A stretch of 64,000 bases of DNA from Phylloscopus collybita (lineage: Eukaryota > Chordata > Aves > Passeriformes > Phylloscopidae), in the NCBI GenBank assembly GCA_027886175.1, contig JAJNNQ010000009.1:21425501-21489500 (forward strand). The letters are read 5' to 3'. This document shows positions 1 to 13,300 of the stretch, piece by piece; the first letter of the stretch is position 1, and each line of letters opens with the position of its first letter. A model generated the notes under the pieces. That model was not told where the DNA came from. It worked only from the letters and a program-made list of their open reading frames with translations, and made no database searches. The position numbers and the translations under genes are program-made.

Positions 1-808
1 ACACCAAGTGAGTGGCAGTACTGTCTGCTGGAGGGCAGGATGGCTCTGCAGAAGGACCTGGATGGACCTGGACAGGCTGGATCAATGGGCCAAGGCCAGT
101 GTGATGGGGTTCAACATGGCAAAGTTCCAGGTCCTGCACTTGGGTCACAACAAACCCAGGCAGTGCTACAGGCTGGGGCAGAGTATCTGGAAAGCTGTCC
201 AGTGGAAAAGGACCTGGGAGTACTGGCTGAGAGCTGCTGAACATGAGCCAGGGTGTGGCCAGGTGACCAAGGTGGCCAGTGGCATCCTGGCCTGTATCAG
301 CAATAGTGTGGCCAGCAGGACCAGGGCAGTGACTGTCCCTCTCTACTCAGCACTGGTGAGGCCACACCTTGAATCCTGCTCCTGATTCTGGGGCCCTCAC
401 TGTAAGGACACTGAGGTGCTGGAGTGAGTCCAGAGAAGGGCAACCGAGCGGGGAAGGGTCTGAAACAAAAGTCTCATGAGGAGCAGCTGAGGGAGCTGGG
501 GGTGTCTAAAACTCCCTACAATTGCCTGAAAGGAGGTTGTAGCCAGGTGGGGAGTGGCCTCTTCTCCCAGACAGCAGAAGACAGGAAAGCCACAATGGCT
601 ACAAGCTGTGCCAGGGGAGGCTGAGGTTGAAAATCAGGAAGAATTTCAGGCATTGGAATAGACTGCCCTAGAATGTGGTGGAGTCACCATCACTGGAAGT
701 ATTCAAGAAATACTCAACATGGCATTTAGCCCTGTGGTTAGTTGGTTATGTCAATGGTTGGAATCGATGATTTTGGAGGTCTTTTCCAACCTTAATGATT
801 CTGTGATA
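1..808 (+). mobile_element. CR1 LINE, 3' portion, 5' part cut by the window edge
   Basis: Degenerate reverse-transcriptase C-terminal coding sequence of an avian CR1 non-LTR retrotransposon. Translations in more than one frame carry the family hallmarks [39 protein letters not shown] and PLYSALVRPHLESC, followed by LRELGV and CLKGGCSQVGSGLFSQ. The 3' end has the CR1 hairpin-like GGTCTTTTCCAACC and a single ATTCTGTGAT terminal unit at about 798-807. Many frame shifts and stops show it is dead. It is antisense to PDS5A and lies in the intron after the 3'-most exon. Confidence 0.9.
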
Positions 809-1312
809 TCTCCTACTGTTGTATTAAACCTAATTCTGCATTACATTTTGGAAAGCCTCTCCCAGAGGTGCTTTGCTTTGCAAATACAGGATGTTAGAAT
901 CACAGAATATCTCCAGCTGGGACTCCCTGAAATAGATGTTCAAAAGTGCACAGACATTTGCAGCTGAATTTAGCAGCATTAAAAGCTATATTAAAAACAT
1001 TACAACTGAAAATCTAAGAACTCCAATGTTAGTGGTATCACAATTCTCTATATGCATCGTAACTTTACGCCAAGCTTACCTCACTAATAGATGAAACTAA
1101 TCAAGAATCTGTACATCAGTGTAGATAACGAACTTGGTGTTGAGTACTCATCAAGGTAGTATGTTCAAGGAATTAATTATATGTCATCAAATAAAGGAGC
1201 CACAAATTGCTGTACATGAACTCTTAATATAATTTTTAAACTACTGTAGTCCAGAACATCTTAAAAATCACAAGTAATATTCAAAGACTTGCAACTTGTC
1301 AAAATACAATAC
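809..1312. other. PDS5A intron, 3' of in-window exon 27
   Basis: Intronic AT-rich sequence between the CR1 end and exon 27. I see no exon, RNA gene or clear repeat. Confidence 0.7.
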
Positions 1313-1375
1313 CTTTCCTGTTAAAAGAAGAACCCTTGTCTCCTCTGAAATGTAATTCCTGTCATTGCAGAAATC
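1313..1375 (-). CDS. PDS5A: PDS5A in-window exon 27 (3'-most), codons 1068-1088
   Basis: 63 bp, phase 0 at both ends. It encodes [20 protein letters not shown] and K, the last segment before the low-complexity C-terminal tail. Acceptor TTATGCAG; donor AAG|GTATTG. The next PDS5A exon should begin with PKPAGVLGAVN-like residues; I found nothing like it between here and position 1, so it lies outside the window. Confidence 0.94.
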
Positions 1376-4300
1376 CTGCATAAAAAATAAAGTAAAAATC
1401 AGTTTGTGTTTGACGTCTAAACCTCACCTCTTTTTTGATATACACTCAACTGACTTCTCAAATTAGATGCAACTATCAAGTGTCACACATACTTCACACC
1501 ATGCAACCTGCTGACCAATGAATCAATCTAATAAAGATAGGTCAAACTCGTACTTTGGTGGAGATTTACAGCAAGCATTACTGAATGACAGTATGCCATA
1601 CCTGAAATTGGGATGAACATTTTTCCTTCTAAAGTGACATGAATTGTTTGAAATGATGCAGAACTCTCTCCCTATTTGTTCATTTGCACATTTTTAATGG
1701 GAAGTCCTAACAGTGGAAATGAGGAGCCATTTTCTCTAAACAAGTTGAAAGTTGTTACCTTTGTCACTCTGAGTATCAGAGTTTTTACACAGACTGAAAT
1801 CCTGTAACTGAATAAAGGCACCGGCTCACTGCTACATGGTGTCTGACATTTCACTATTAAACAGGAAACCAAATTTTGCTTAAACAGACTCTGGAAAGAC
1901 TGTTAATTAACAGTCTAGGGCACTGAAAAACGTCAGCCAGTACATTCTCCAGGACAACTAAAACACCAGGTCCGGTACAGAGAATTACTTGTGCTCCCTT
2001 TACACTCTTCAGAAGTAGGTCTCTTGGAGAACAGTAGTGCCACTGCTTGAGAGCACAGCTGTACTTGCCAAAGCTATTACTAAGCAATACCAACTTGTAC
2101 AGCAAACAGAATAGCCCAACAGCTACAGACAGAAGCACACCACGGGTAACATAAAATAATGTTCCCTTTTTTTTTTGTCTGATTAGCATTCTAATTCAGA
2201 TATACAGTCAGAATATACATATAGTCTCATATTCAGATGCATTCGTAAAACATACTAATGAAATGATTCAGCAATACATGCCAGCATATCTGCATTAATT
2301 CCAACTAGCTCTCATCTGGTTACAAACATTTCTGCCACATGTTCATAATACACAGAGAGCACAGGATAGAGCTGACATAAAAAATTAGTTGCTGATAATA
2401 AAACATGCATTGTCCCACTCATTATCTTATGGAGATAATCAGCTCTCAATCATCAATAAAATGTTTTTCCCCTTATTACTCTGGAAATAAAATCGACAAA
2501 TTTACCTTTTCAGGTTGTGTAAAAAATTTGGTTGGCAATACAGGGTCCTTCGGTGAATCTGCATTGCACAAAGCACTTTTGCTGTTGATTACACATAGTG
2601 CTACATCACACACTGTGTAAAGTTTCTGGAGAAAAAAATAAAAGGAAAAGCATGTTTAGGAATTACTTACAGTTTTTACAGTGTAGAAAGAATGCAGTAC
2701 TTTAAAAAGTTTAAACTATGTGTTTAAATAACCACCACTAAGGACATATTTTGTAATTATATCAATCATACTGCTGGTCTTAAAATACATGGAGAAGTCC
2801 TCATTTTTCATACTATTCATAAATCTAGTAATACTTTACATTACTATGCTGTACCATTGAAGCTCTTGCTCAATCAAATCACCTTAAATGGTTTCTCATC
2901 TCTGCTAGAAACTAATGGGGTTACCAGTAGCTGTGTAACACAGTATTTCCTCCCCCCGCCCCCCAACAGCAGAAAATACTCGTGTCAGGAGACGAGGCAA
3001 TCGTTAAAATAAGGCAGGCAGTAACAGGAATATTTTTAAAAATTACAGGTATTAGGTACTGGCTGAGGTCACCAAGGTTTTGCAAGAATGGGATTGGAAA
3101 CATAATGACAGTGCTTGCAATTAGCAGTGTCTCTAAAATGTCAGAGCTAGTTCTTTCTTTCACCCTGCAAATCCTGTTGGTGAAACCCTCAGCTCATCAC
3201 CCAGCACTAATCTCAACTACATTTCTTACTTCATTGGCCTTTGGCTCATCAGGAGACTGGGCATCTCGGGTAAGCTTGATGTTTTCTGACATCTTTTTCA
3301 TGAAGGCATGGCTATTGTTTTCATTCTTTGTCATTAGAACTTCAAGCATGAACCACAGGCACCTAAAAAAGCCATAAAACCACAAGCAATTACACTCCAG
3401 CTTTTATACTACAGCTCCTACATACAGCAAAGCTTTACAAAATTTTGATAGCTGCACTAGCTTTTTCTTAAGAAACCAAAATCAATTTGAAGACAAACAG
3501 ATAACTTCATATAATGGTGTGAACAGAGTCTAGACCTTTACCACACACAGTCTTAATTGTACTCGTGGAATAAGCCTGCCAAATTAGTGTGCTTATTTTT
3601 ACATCTGTAAATACTGCCCAGCCAATCAACTTTTTTGTCTTCCACATATGAATAGCGACAGGAATTCTGGTGCTGTCATCACCCAAATGAAATTCTGTAA
3701 TCACTACACCTTGAGCACCATGTCCCTATCAACAATGTACCATGAACACACTCAGGCAGTCTTAAACAAATCATGCTGCTGCTAGACAGTTATCCACATG
3801 AGATGCATTAATACTGCAGTTCAAATAGGAGAGCAGATCCAAAAAGCCAGTCTGATCTAATGTTCCATAAAGGAGGAAAATTCTCCCAGGTTAAGATGTA
3901 ATGGAATTACAGCTTCTACAGATTTCTTTCTTTAAATCTAGCTTATTTATAGTGAGACTACATTTTATTTTGACTAGAAGTGTGTTTTAAAAATATGTCA
4001 ATTATGATATAAAGCACAACTGCTCCATCCATGCTATCACTTGCTACCAAGCTCCACCACTGCATATCGTCAACAGACACAATATGGTAAAATAGTACTT
4101 AGCTGGGAAAGGCATACAGGTGGCTCTGAGAAATGCAGGCTTTGCCAGTAGCTAATTTAATGCTGAAGCTTTGGTAGAGAGATTGTTTTGTAGAAAGAGG
4201 TAGTAAAATCCAAGAAAAATAGGATGACTGAACATTAGAATTCCCTGTTCACAAAAGCCCCCATCTTCTTACCTGATACAAACTGTAATGAAAGAGATGA

Positions 4301-7300
4301 AGGAACATTTCTCTCAAAAGCTCAGAGGCTTACGCTCCATCAAAATACTTACAGAACTATCTGATGTTCAAGAAACTAAGATGTCTCTAGTCTGACTTGC
4401 ATCCAAGAGCTACAAAGGCTATAGTAAATCAATTTGTTAGACAGCTTTATATCCATCTATCCACTATTTTCAAGAACTTGAATAGGGAATACAGGACCAG
4501 TTACATACCACCCTGACCCAGGTTCTGCAAAAGCCAGTGCCACCTCAAGATTACTACTGAGAACACATTACATATACTCTGGTAATCCCTGTTAACTCAT
4601 GTCAAATTCCATAGCTTGACTTTCTCACTAAGTCATTAAATTGCATAAGTATCCACTTTGAACAAGACCTGTCCAAAACACCAGTGAGATTTTACGTAAA
4701 AAAAATGCACCTAGAGGAACACAGTCACATAAAGTCACTCTTTGTATTCATTTCAGTAATTTCGGAATATGAATTAGGAAGAGAAAGATACTTGAGACAG
4801 TATAAAGATAAGAAACAACCAACCCCAAACATACCCATGCAGGATAAGCTTAAAAAACTTCATCAGTAACAGTAAGTATCACAGATTATAGTTCAGGAAC
4901 TGTTAAGCATGCATTTACTGTACATCATTGTATCTAGGCCATGTAAACCAAGACGAACTAGAGAGACACCTACAAAACACACTGCAAAGCCCGTTTTCCC
5001 AACTTTGCAAGCATCTATGCTAACACTTTAAACTGAACACTAAAGACACTCAGAGCTGTTAAAAGAAACACTGTATCACATTAAATGTAAAACATTTTTC
5101 TCATATCTCAGGAGACTCTTCAGAGAAGTATTTCTGCCAAAATTCCCCTACAGAGTATTTCTTTGTTTGGAGCAGTCCCTTCTGGCTAGCTCAGTCAATC
5201 TGTGAGAAACATGAGGGAGGAAATTTGACAACAAAGAAAAGCTATACAAGGAACGTCCAAAAAAGCTCTGCGCACTAGAAAGTGCATCTCAAAGAAAGTA
5301 TTAACTCAATGACTGCAAATTAGAACTTGTTCCCATGCATCCTGGATAAAGTACATGCTGGAGGATGCTTTCACATGTTGCCAGGAACAAGGAGTGCTGG
5401 GACAACGTGCAGACTTGTTGATAAGGTAAAAAAATCTTCACCGACTTCAGGTCTGACCAGGTGTGAATCAAGTAACTCAGAAATCAGAACACACCAAGCT
5501 TTTAATTTAGAGAAAGAATCAGACTTGGTCAGAAGTGAAGGTGCAAAAAGCATTAAGATCTGAAGTAGTCTACTGGTGCAAAAAAAGAGCTGCTTTTTGG
5601 ATGATGTATATTGCAGTATGTGGTTATACGTGCCTAATACAAATCTAACAAAGCTCAGTGTCATCAAAAATTAATACAACAAAAAACCAAAGCACTAAAT
5701 CCAGAGCTGTGTAGTGGGAGAGGCAATACGCTTTAATGATTTTTAAGTGTTAACTATTTTTTTTTTAATTTTAAAATTCACTGCAAGACATAAGGAGCAA
5801 AAGAAGTTATAATTAAGATGTGAAATATTATTTGAGGCACACAAGAAGGTCTGAATCTGGAGAACACACAGAGCAAGCTCCTCCCAGTACGACAGTATTG
5901 TATACATTAATCTGTGCTGAATACATTAAGAAGTATTAAGCCTGCACTGCTGATGTATAGTGCAAATGGTCAGTCAGCAGCAAATTTAGAATGAATTTTA
6001 GTAGGCTTGCATAGGAAGGGGAAGACAAGTTTCCAGTGAGGCAGGACTTACCCAGCCTCAGTGTTTTCAAGTCTTGGAGAAGTGCTCTATTTTAAAAGTT
6101 CCAAAATATTTGAACTAACATTATTTGACATCCTATAAGTATTCCTAGGCACTAAAATCATTACTTTAAAAGAAGGATACACAACTTACTAATTTGGTAT
6201 ACTACAGTATGACCTACAGGTTTACCATTTGGGCTTTCAGAATATACTGCTAAGCAGTTGTTGATGGCTTCTTCCCATGGTTGAAGTGTTCCTTATTTCT
6301 ATTTTTTCCGTTTACTGGTTTGCAAGATACTGTTAATAAAACAAGTATTTCTTCTTCCTAATTAATTTTTTCCTCTTCCTAATCAGACTCTTTCCAAGTG
6401 CAGAACAATTCCCAGCATAAGAACTCTAGAATCACTTGACACTTACTCTTTGACATCACGAAGCTGATCAACATCCTGAGGTTTTGTGAAATCTGGATCA
6501 TGTGCCAGTAAGTGAATCATATACGGTACCACATATTCAGGGAGCAAGGACAGCAATTTTTCTACAGTAACAACAACAAAAAATTGCATCTATATTACAT
6601 ACGTATATGTGCATCATAAGAAAAACTTTAAAAGTACAACTTTTTCAAACATGAAATGTAAAATTTTGACTTGTATTTTCTTCCTACAGACTTCACTTCT
6701 AATGAATCATTAAAAATAAATAAACATGTTTTACTACTACAAAACTACTTGGTCTTGCTTCAGGAAGAAGGTCATAAAGCCTAAAAATACCAGGACAGAA
6801 AATTTTATTTTTTGATCAAAACAACTACAATCATAAGAGCACTGTATTTTACATCCATAATTCTCAGCAATGTACAGGGGTATTTTATGGATTATGGTAA
6901 TACTGAACTAAGTGAATTTTGATTTGAATGTGTCTAATAAAAAGATGAGGAAACAGATTAAACTTGTCTGGTGTTTCTTTAGAAAAGCCAATTGCTTAAG
7001 GTTTAATAATTATTCCTTCCAGTTTAGTATTATTGTATTCTTAACAATTTTACTGAAATACTAACCGTTAGCCATAGGATTCTGCTTGATATATTCTCTT
7101 CGTATACTGATGTTTTTGAGCAAGCACTGTCTGGCATGTGCCCTTCTCTCCTTCACAGGGTCTTTGGCACACAAAGCAAAGATTGCCATATATTCCAAAG
7201 GGAGCAGTAATTTCACAAGTGCCTTATGCAGCTTCTGGGCAAATATCTGCCTCACTTGGTAGCACTCATCCTACAGCAACACAAATCACAAAAGTGCAAC

Positions 7301-10300
7301 CATCAAAATCCTGGTCTTGAAAAAGGCATTCAAGCTGAAATTATGAAGAGGTTTTTTAAAAATATGAACAGGAATAGCACTATAAACATTTGAAACTGAA
7401 ACGTCAGCAACTCTTGTGAAAGCTGCAGTGAGGAACAGAATATACTCAGTGTAGCAGCAACAAAAGCTCAGACATAAGGACTCAGAACTCAATGAAGGGT
7501 CACTTCAGTTCTAATGCAGTTACTTACATTAATGACGAGTGCACAGAGCTGGAACTGTTCTGGGGTAATTATTTCATGGTAACAGGGTTCCTGTGCAAGC
7601 TTCATTATTGCACTACCAGCAGCTAATCTCAGTCGAGACATATCTGATTTACTGAAGATGGCAGAGAAAAAACCCAAATAATTAATCACAGCTCACCACA
7701 ACTATCATTAAATTACCTGCCTATCTCAATTTCTTCTTTTTACAAGATCAATGACTAATGAATGAAGTCCCAATAACACAGCTCTAGATCAAGCTAAATT
7801 AACCCTACCAAATTTGTGAAAAATAAAGTGCTTTATTTTCCCTACAAAAAACTCTACTTCCAGTAAAACAATGAAATGAGTCAAGTTTCTTGTTTTCCTA
7901 TTACTGTCTAAATGAAAGCAACACCTTCGCCACAGCTTTTCTCTTCCTTCCTTCATCCTCAAGATGAAGTTGAGGTGCAGTTACCTCACAGTTGCAATGA
8001 AGAAGCTCCACCCAAGATAAAATCTAACATGCTTGGGAGGCGGTTATCAGTCAATTGTTTTCAAAGATATCTCTGCAGCTGTTTTACTCTGTACAATGTC
8101 TTTTACTAGGAAAATGATCTAATTTGGAACTCTGTAGGTATTAGCAAATAGCAAGAAAGGGAGTAAGTATCTATTTCATGCTGCCTCTCCACTCCTTCTA
8201 TTACTATTCTGATCAGAGCCGTAGCCAACATTGTGCTGACCTTAACATTCCACAAGCACTCTGAAAGAACCAACATTCTTTGAAATTCTACAACAAAATT
8301 TATGGAAGCCTGCAAGGAACAAAATCTGACCTGATCCGCTTCTGTTCTGTCAAGTCTCCTTCGCTGACGAGCATGGCTGACAATAACCGGAGTGTGGAAT
8401 TTGCAGATTTTGACTGGTTGTTTTTCATACCCAACAACCAGCGAACCAAAAGTTTAATTGCTTGCACCTTCACAGACAAACAAAACAACAATCAACTTAC
8501 TTGCCAAAGTTAATAAGTTACTAAAACCTGCTGTTGTCAAACTGAACTTTCCATACATTGATTTCTGTGGATTGGAGCTGATACATTTTTAAAGGAATAG
8601 AACGAAGCAGTAAATATTTAGGGTGAAAAAGGAAGAAGTGGTATTTGTGACCTCAGAAGACTTCAACTATGGTCCACAGTCTTTACAACGGATGCAGGAT
8701 ACTTGATATATGATTAAAAGTAAGAGCAACTAGATAAAAATTCCTAGAAATGGCTGGAATTAGATTCACATTCATCAGAGTCTCGACTTACTTCAAATCT
8801 GTTTACAAATCAGTAAAGTCAAAGTCACCTTTCTTGTATGGAGAACTAAAACTTTTTGAATTTCTTCATTTTCTCAATGCTCTGAATAATTAATATCAGT
8901 AAGTGAAAACTACAGAAAGCATAGTTTCTAGCAGTTTTGGCAGTTTCTGTGTATAACTCATGAAAGCAATAATATTCTAACGGGACTAATACAAAAACAC
9001 TTGATGGGATTTATTCTAATATTCCCCAATGCAGAACTTAAAGAAAAGTAAATTTTTAATTGCAGAGATACACATTACTGCTGTCAGCAGATAACACACC
9101 TTTGCTAGTACTTCTGGAGAGACTTCTTCATCCGGAGACCACAATTTTCCATTTTTCTCACCTGTTGACTATAGAAATTCATGTAAGTTTACAAACTGGT
9201 TCAACCCATTCGGAAAATGAAGATGTAAATATAGAAAAAAGTAATGGATTAGGTTTTCTTTTACAAAAATACCTTTTATAATACAATTATCACTGTACTA
9301 ATTACTTACAGAACATTACTTTATGGACTCGTTTGACAAAACAGCTCTATTCCCCACAGAGCTCGTAACAGGCTAACACCATAATAAGCACTTACAAAAA
9401 AATCTTACCCTGTCATTCATTAGGAGATCTTTCACAATGAAATTTGCAACAACAGATTTCATTGGAGAAGCAAACTGGTCTGGAGCCAACATAGAAATAT
9501 GACCCAAAGAGACCAAGGGAGTTATAAGCTGTTCTGGTACATCAGCATTCAAACTTCTACTAAGAGGCTGAGGAAGAAAAAAGAAAAAAAAAATTAAAAA
9601 TTCAAGATGAAGTTGAGGTGCAGTTACTTCAGAGTTGAAATGAAGAAGCTCCACCCAAGATAAAATCTAATTAAAATCTAATGCCTGGGAGGTGGTTATC
9701 TACTCAATTTTTTTCAAAGATACCTCTGTTCAGTTAATAAATTCGCATGTCTTAAAACAGTTTATTTTACTGCTGTATTGCTGGTGCATTTCACTGTTTT
9801 TCCAAAAGAATTAATAAAATCAGCAATCATAAGTATGAAGAATACAATTTCCTGTTCAACAGAGTAAACAAAAATCTCACATAAGTTAAGCACAAAGCAA
9901 ATTCTATACTCTCTTCTTATTTTAACATGAAACACATTCAAACCTGAGAGACATGGGAAAAAAAATTTGACTCAATTCTGTTTAGAAGTTGCGAAAACCT
10001 GAACCCCAATTGCCAGAAATCAATGGCAGAATATCCCAATAGCAGAATCCCCATGGTAGAGAACAGCAGCCAAAACCATGGAAACCACCAGGGACATTTC
10101 TACTAGCCATCAATATGTACCTTCCAGGTAACAGTCACCAGGATAATTCCTGCATCACCCCACACCATTGCATCAAATTCTGGTATTAGGGAGGGAACAA
10201 GCACTCTCACCGAAGTCAAAGCAGAGATCGAAGCCTGCAAGCTTAATTCAAAGCTTTTCACACTTACAAATTATGCACAGGCTCAAAGACAGCCAAGATT

Positions 10301-13300
10301 AAGAACCTAAAATATTTTACAAGTGCTGATTAATAATGTTATTATTTAAAAGACTACAGTGATTAGTAATAAACTCTCTGCTCTGTGTAGTCTTTTTGCT
10401 TAATAACTTGTCTAAGGAAGCAGTAAGTGAGCAGTAAGCTGATGTCTGAGCTTAAAGTCAAGTTGTTCTGCACTAACTGCCTTAATGAAGCAAGGGTCTA
10501 TGTGCAAAGACCTTAAAGCTGGATAATTCAATATAGCTTGAAAGCAGGGTATGTTATCTCTCATTTAGTATCTGCTAAATGTCTCCCCATGGGATTTGCT
10601 TTGGATAGCCAGCATATTTAACTTACTTCACCCAAACTTCTCCCATGCAGGTAAAAAGGAAAATCGTCATCTATCAGACATGAGAATATTAGTAAATTGT
10701 GGCTTTAAAGCGCAAATATTAATAATTTGCTATTGTAAAATTAATGACTTAACTACCATATACCTGTAGGCTTCCTGACCTCATAAACTGTTATCTGTTA
10801 ATAAACAGTAGGAATTAATTTTAATTACTAATATCAATTAGAAACAAATCCTAAAAACAAAAAGGCAACACATACCTCAAAGATCTGTGCAAGCTGTACT
10901 TCCTTATTTGAAAATACGGCATGTATACAGTGAACAGCTTGTTTTGCCTGATGAGGAGTGCCTCTTTTTGCTTTCTGATGCAAAATCGGAATTAGTGTTC
11001 TGTGTGAACATTAAATAGAGTACTTCAAAATGCAATTTGCAATCTACAGAAAAATAAGTATCTTCACACATACAAATCTATCATCACTGTATTATAAATC
11101 ATGCATTCCTTTGAAGTCTGTTCAGGAAAGATCATAATCAAAGTAAAAGCAGAATGGAATTGTATTTAGCAATACTTGTTGAATATCTGACTGTACACTA
11201 CAAGAAGGAAAGAGCCCACAGGAAAAAAAATCAAACATGAAAGAAATAATGATCAAAATAAAGCTATTTAGGAAGACAAATATAAGGTGGGGACAACACG
11301 ACAGTTTCAGCTAGGGTGAATTCCTGGACTTTCATTCAAGCCTGGGAATGAAGAAAATACGTGAAAGCTAAGAATAACCACTAAACATCAGTGTGTTTAC
11401 AGGCTTTTACAACTGGAACTTTTAATTGCAATTTATACCCAAGTAAATAACTGCTTTGTTTTGAGATTTTGAATTTGAATCTCCTGCAATCTATCTACTG
11501 ATCAGAAGGCATGGAGGGCAGAAGCCACTCCCAATACAAGGTCTAGGTTGGTCAGACTGTTCAGTGTCACTCCTCAGGCAGTGCTGGAAGGCAGGCCTGT
11601 CCCCTCAGAGCTCAGCAGCTCAAACACTAACTTAGGAGGTTCACCCTGCAACTCACTCAGCAACTGACATGAAAAAGCACAATCATCTAGAAAGAGTCTG
11701 ACACAGAAACATTTCAAAAATTCCCCTGCTTTCTTGAAAAACTCTTCAATAATATAGTATTCAGTACATGGCTTATTCAGCACCCCACTGACACATTCTA
11801 CATAATCAAAATCAGCAACTGGAGGCTAAGGAGCAACTTGCTAGATTGAAAGAACCAAACCTCACACAGTTTCCTTAAAACTCCCACAAAATCCAAAACC
11901 AAACCAAAGACCCTGAGAAACATGTTAACAGTACTGAAGTAGAAAATCTCTTCTCAAACCTGCCGAGATTGCACAAACTGGGTTAAGAGCCAAAACAGGA
12001 AAGAATTCAGTAAAACCTACAGTTAAAATAAGCTTCAACGCCTAGCATACAGTCTTCATGGTGTTAAGTACATTAGTGTCTTTGCCAGGCCTTGGTGCAG
12101 CAGTTAGAAACCACACCTCAGTACACCCCAACTGACACAAATCTGCAAAAGGTGAAACCAGAAATGCTGCAATGCACCTTTACATGTTTGCATATACAAG
12201 TTTACACATGGTCCACAGGCTCTGTTTGAGCATGGCCAGTGCTTCCATCAGGCTCCCGAGTCATATAGTAGTCTTTGTCCATGAACTGGTAAAAAACCCC
12301 TTATTCATTTCCTATATGAGGAAAAAGAACTTGAGCTGCTGCTGTTGAACACTGCTTCAAAGGACAGCAAGTAGTCTGCTCACAGAAGCATTTAAAAAAA
12401 CCCCAAAACACAAACAGGTCCCTTTAACCAAACTACCTTGCTGATTGTATCAAATCAGTCATTTATGATAAATATTTCTGAATACATGAAATCTGGAACA
12501 TCTACTGGTCCTCAGACTTTCTTTGTGTCAAGTGTAAACACTGACATGGCTTTTCAAAATGCCAGCCTGACTTGCCTGGAAACCATGCCAAGGATGCTAC
12601 CTCCACTTTGTCAGTTACATTTTGAAGTTGAGACCTCCCAGACTAAACTTCACCAACACCTGGCTAAGGCATGAAGTCAAAGAAATGTCAGCAATACCAG
12701 ATGCTTTGAGAGAACATGATACAGCCCAGCAACAGAGTATTGATTAAATTCTGGTAGGGAACCAAAGACACTTGGGACTATACTGGGAATTGTACTGACA
12801 ATGGGGACTGCTGGACTTTTCCTTCCTTTACCCCTAAAAATGTCTTAAAACATACCTCATATATACAGGTATTTGTGATATTTTTCTTTTGTCCAAAATC
12901 TGATCCTCATTCAGAAGAATCGCTGAGGTTACAGCTTTAATTTACTGCAAACTTTAAAGTGTACATTGGTATGCATTTTAGTGTGGCAATATCCAAAAGG
13001 CTATTTCAATATATGAGAACTTGAGACCTGTGATTTATTAGTTGGACAAGGTAGTTACTGACAGGCTGATTTTAAAGTTTCAGATGTTACTCACACGGTA
13101 TTTAATAGTCTGTGAATACCTATTAGATTATGCAGCTTTAATCAGCAGTACAGCATGAATTGCATGACAACTTACAGCCAGCCAATTATTCTTTGCTAGA
13201 AATTCATGCCTGCTTTTACATTTTGTTTCCCATCTTGTTTAATAACAAACAGAGATGTTAACTCTATCAGAGATTGTATCTCCATTCCTTACAAAGACAG

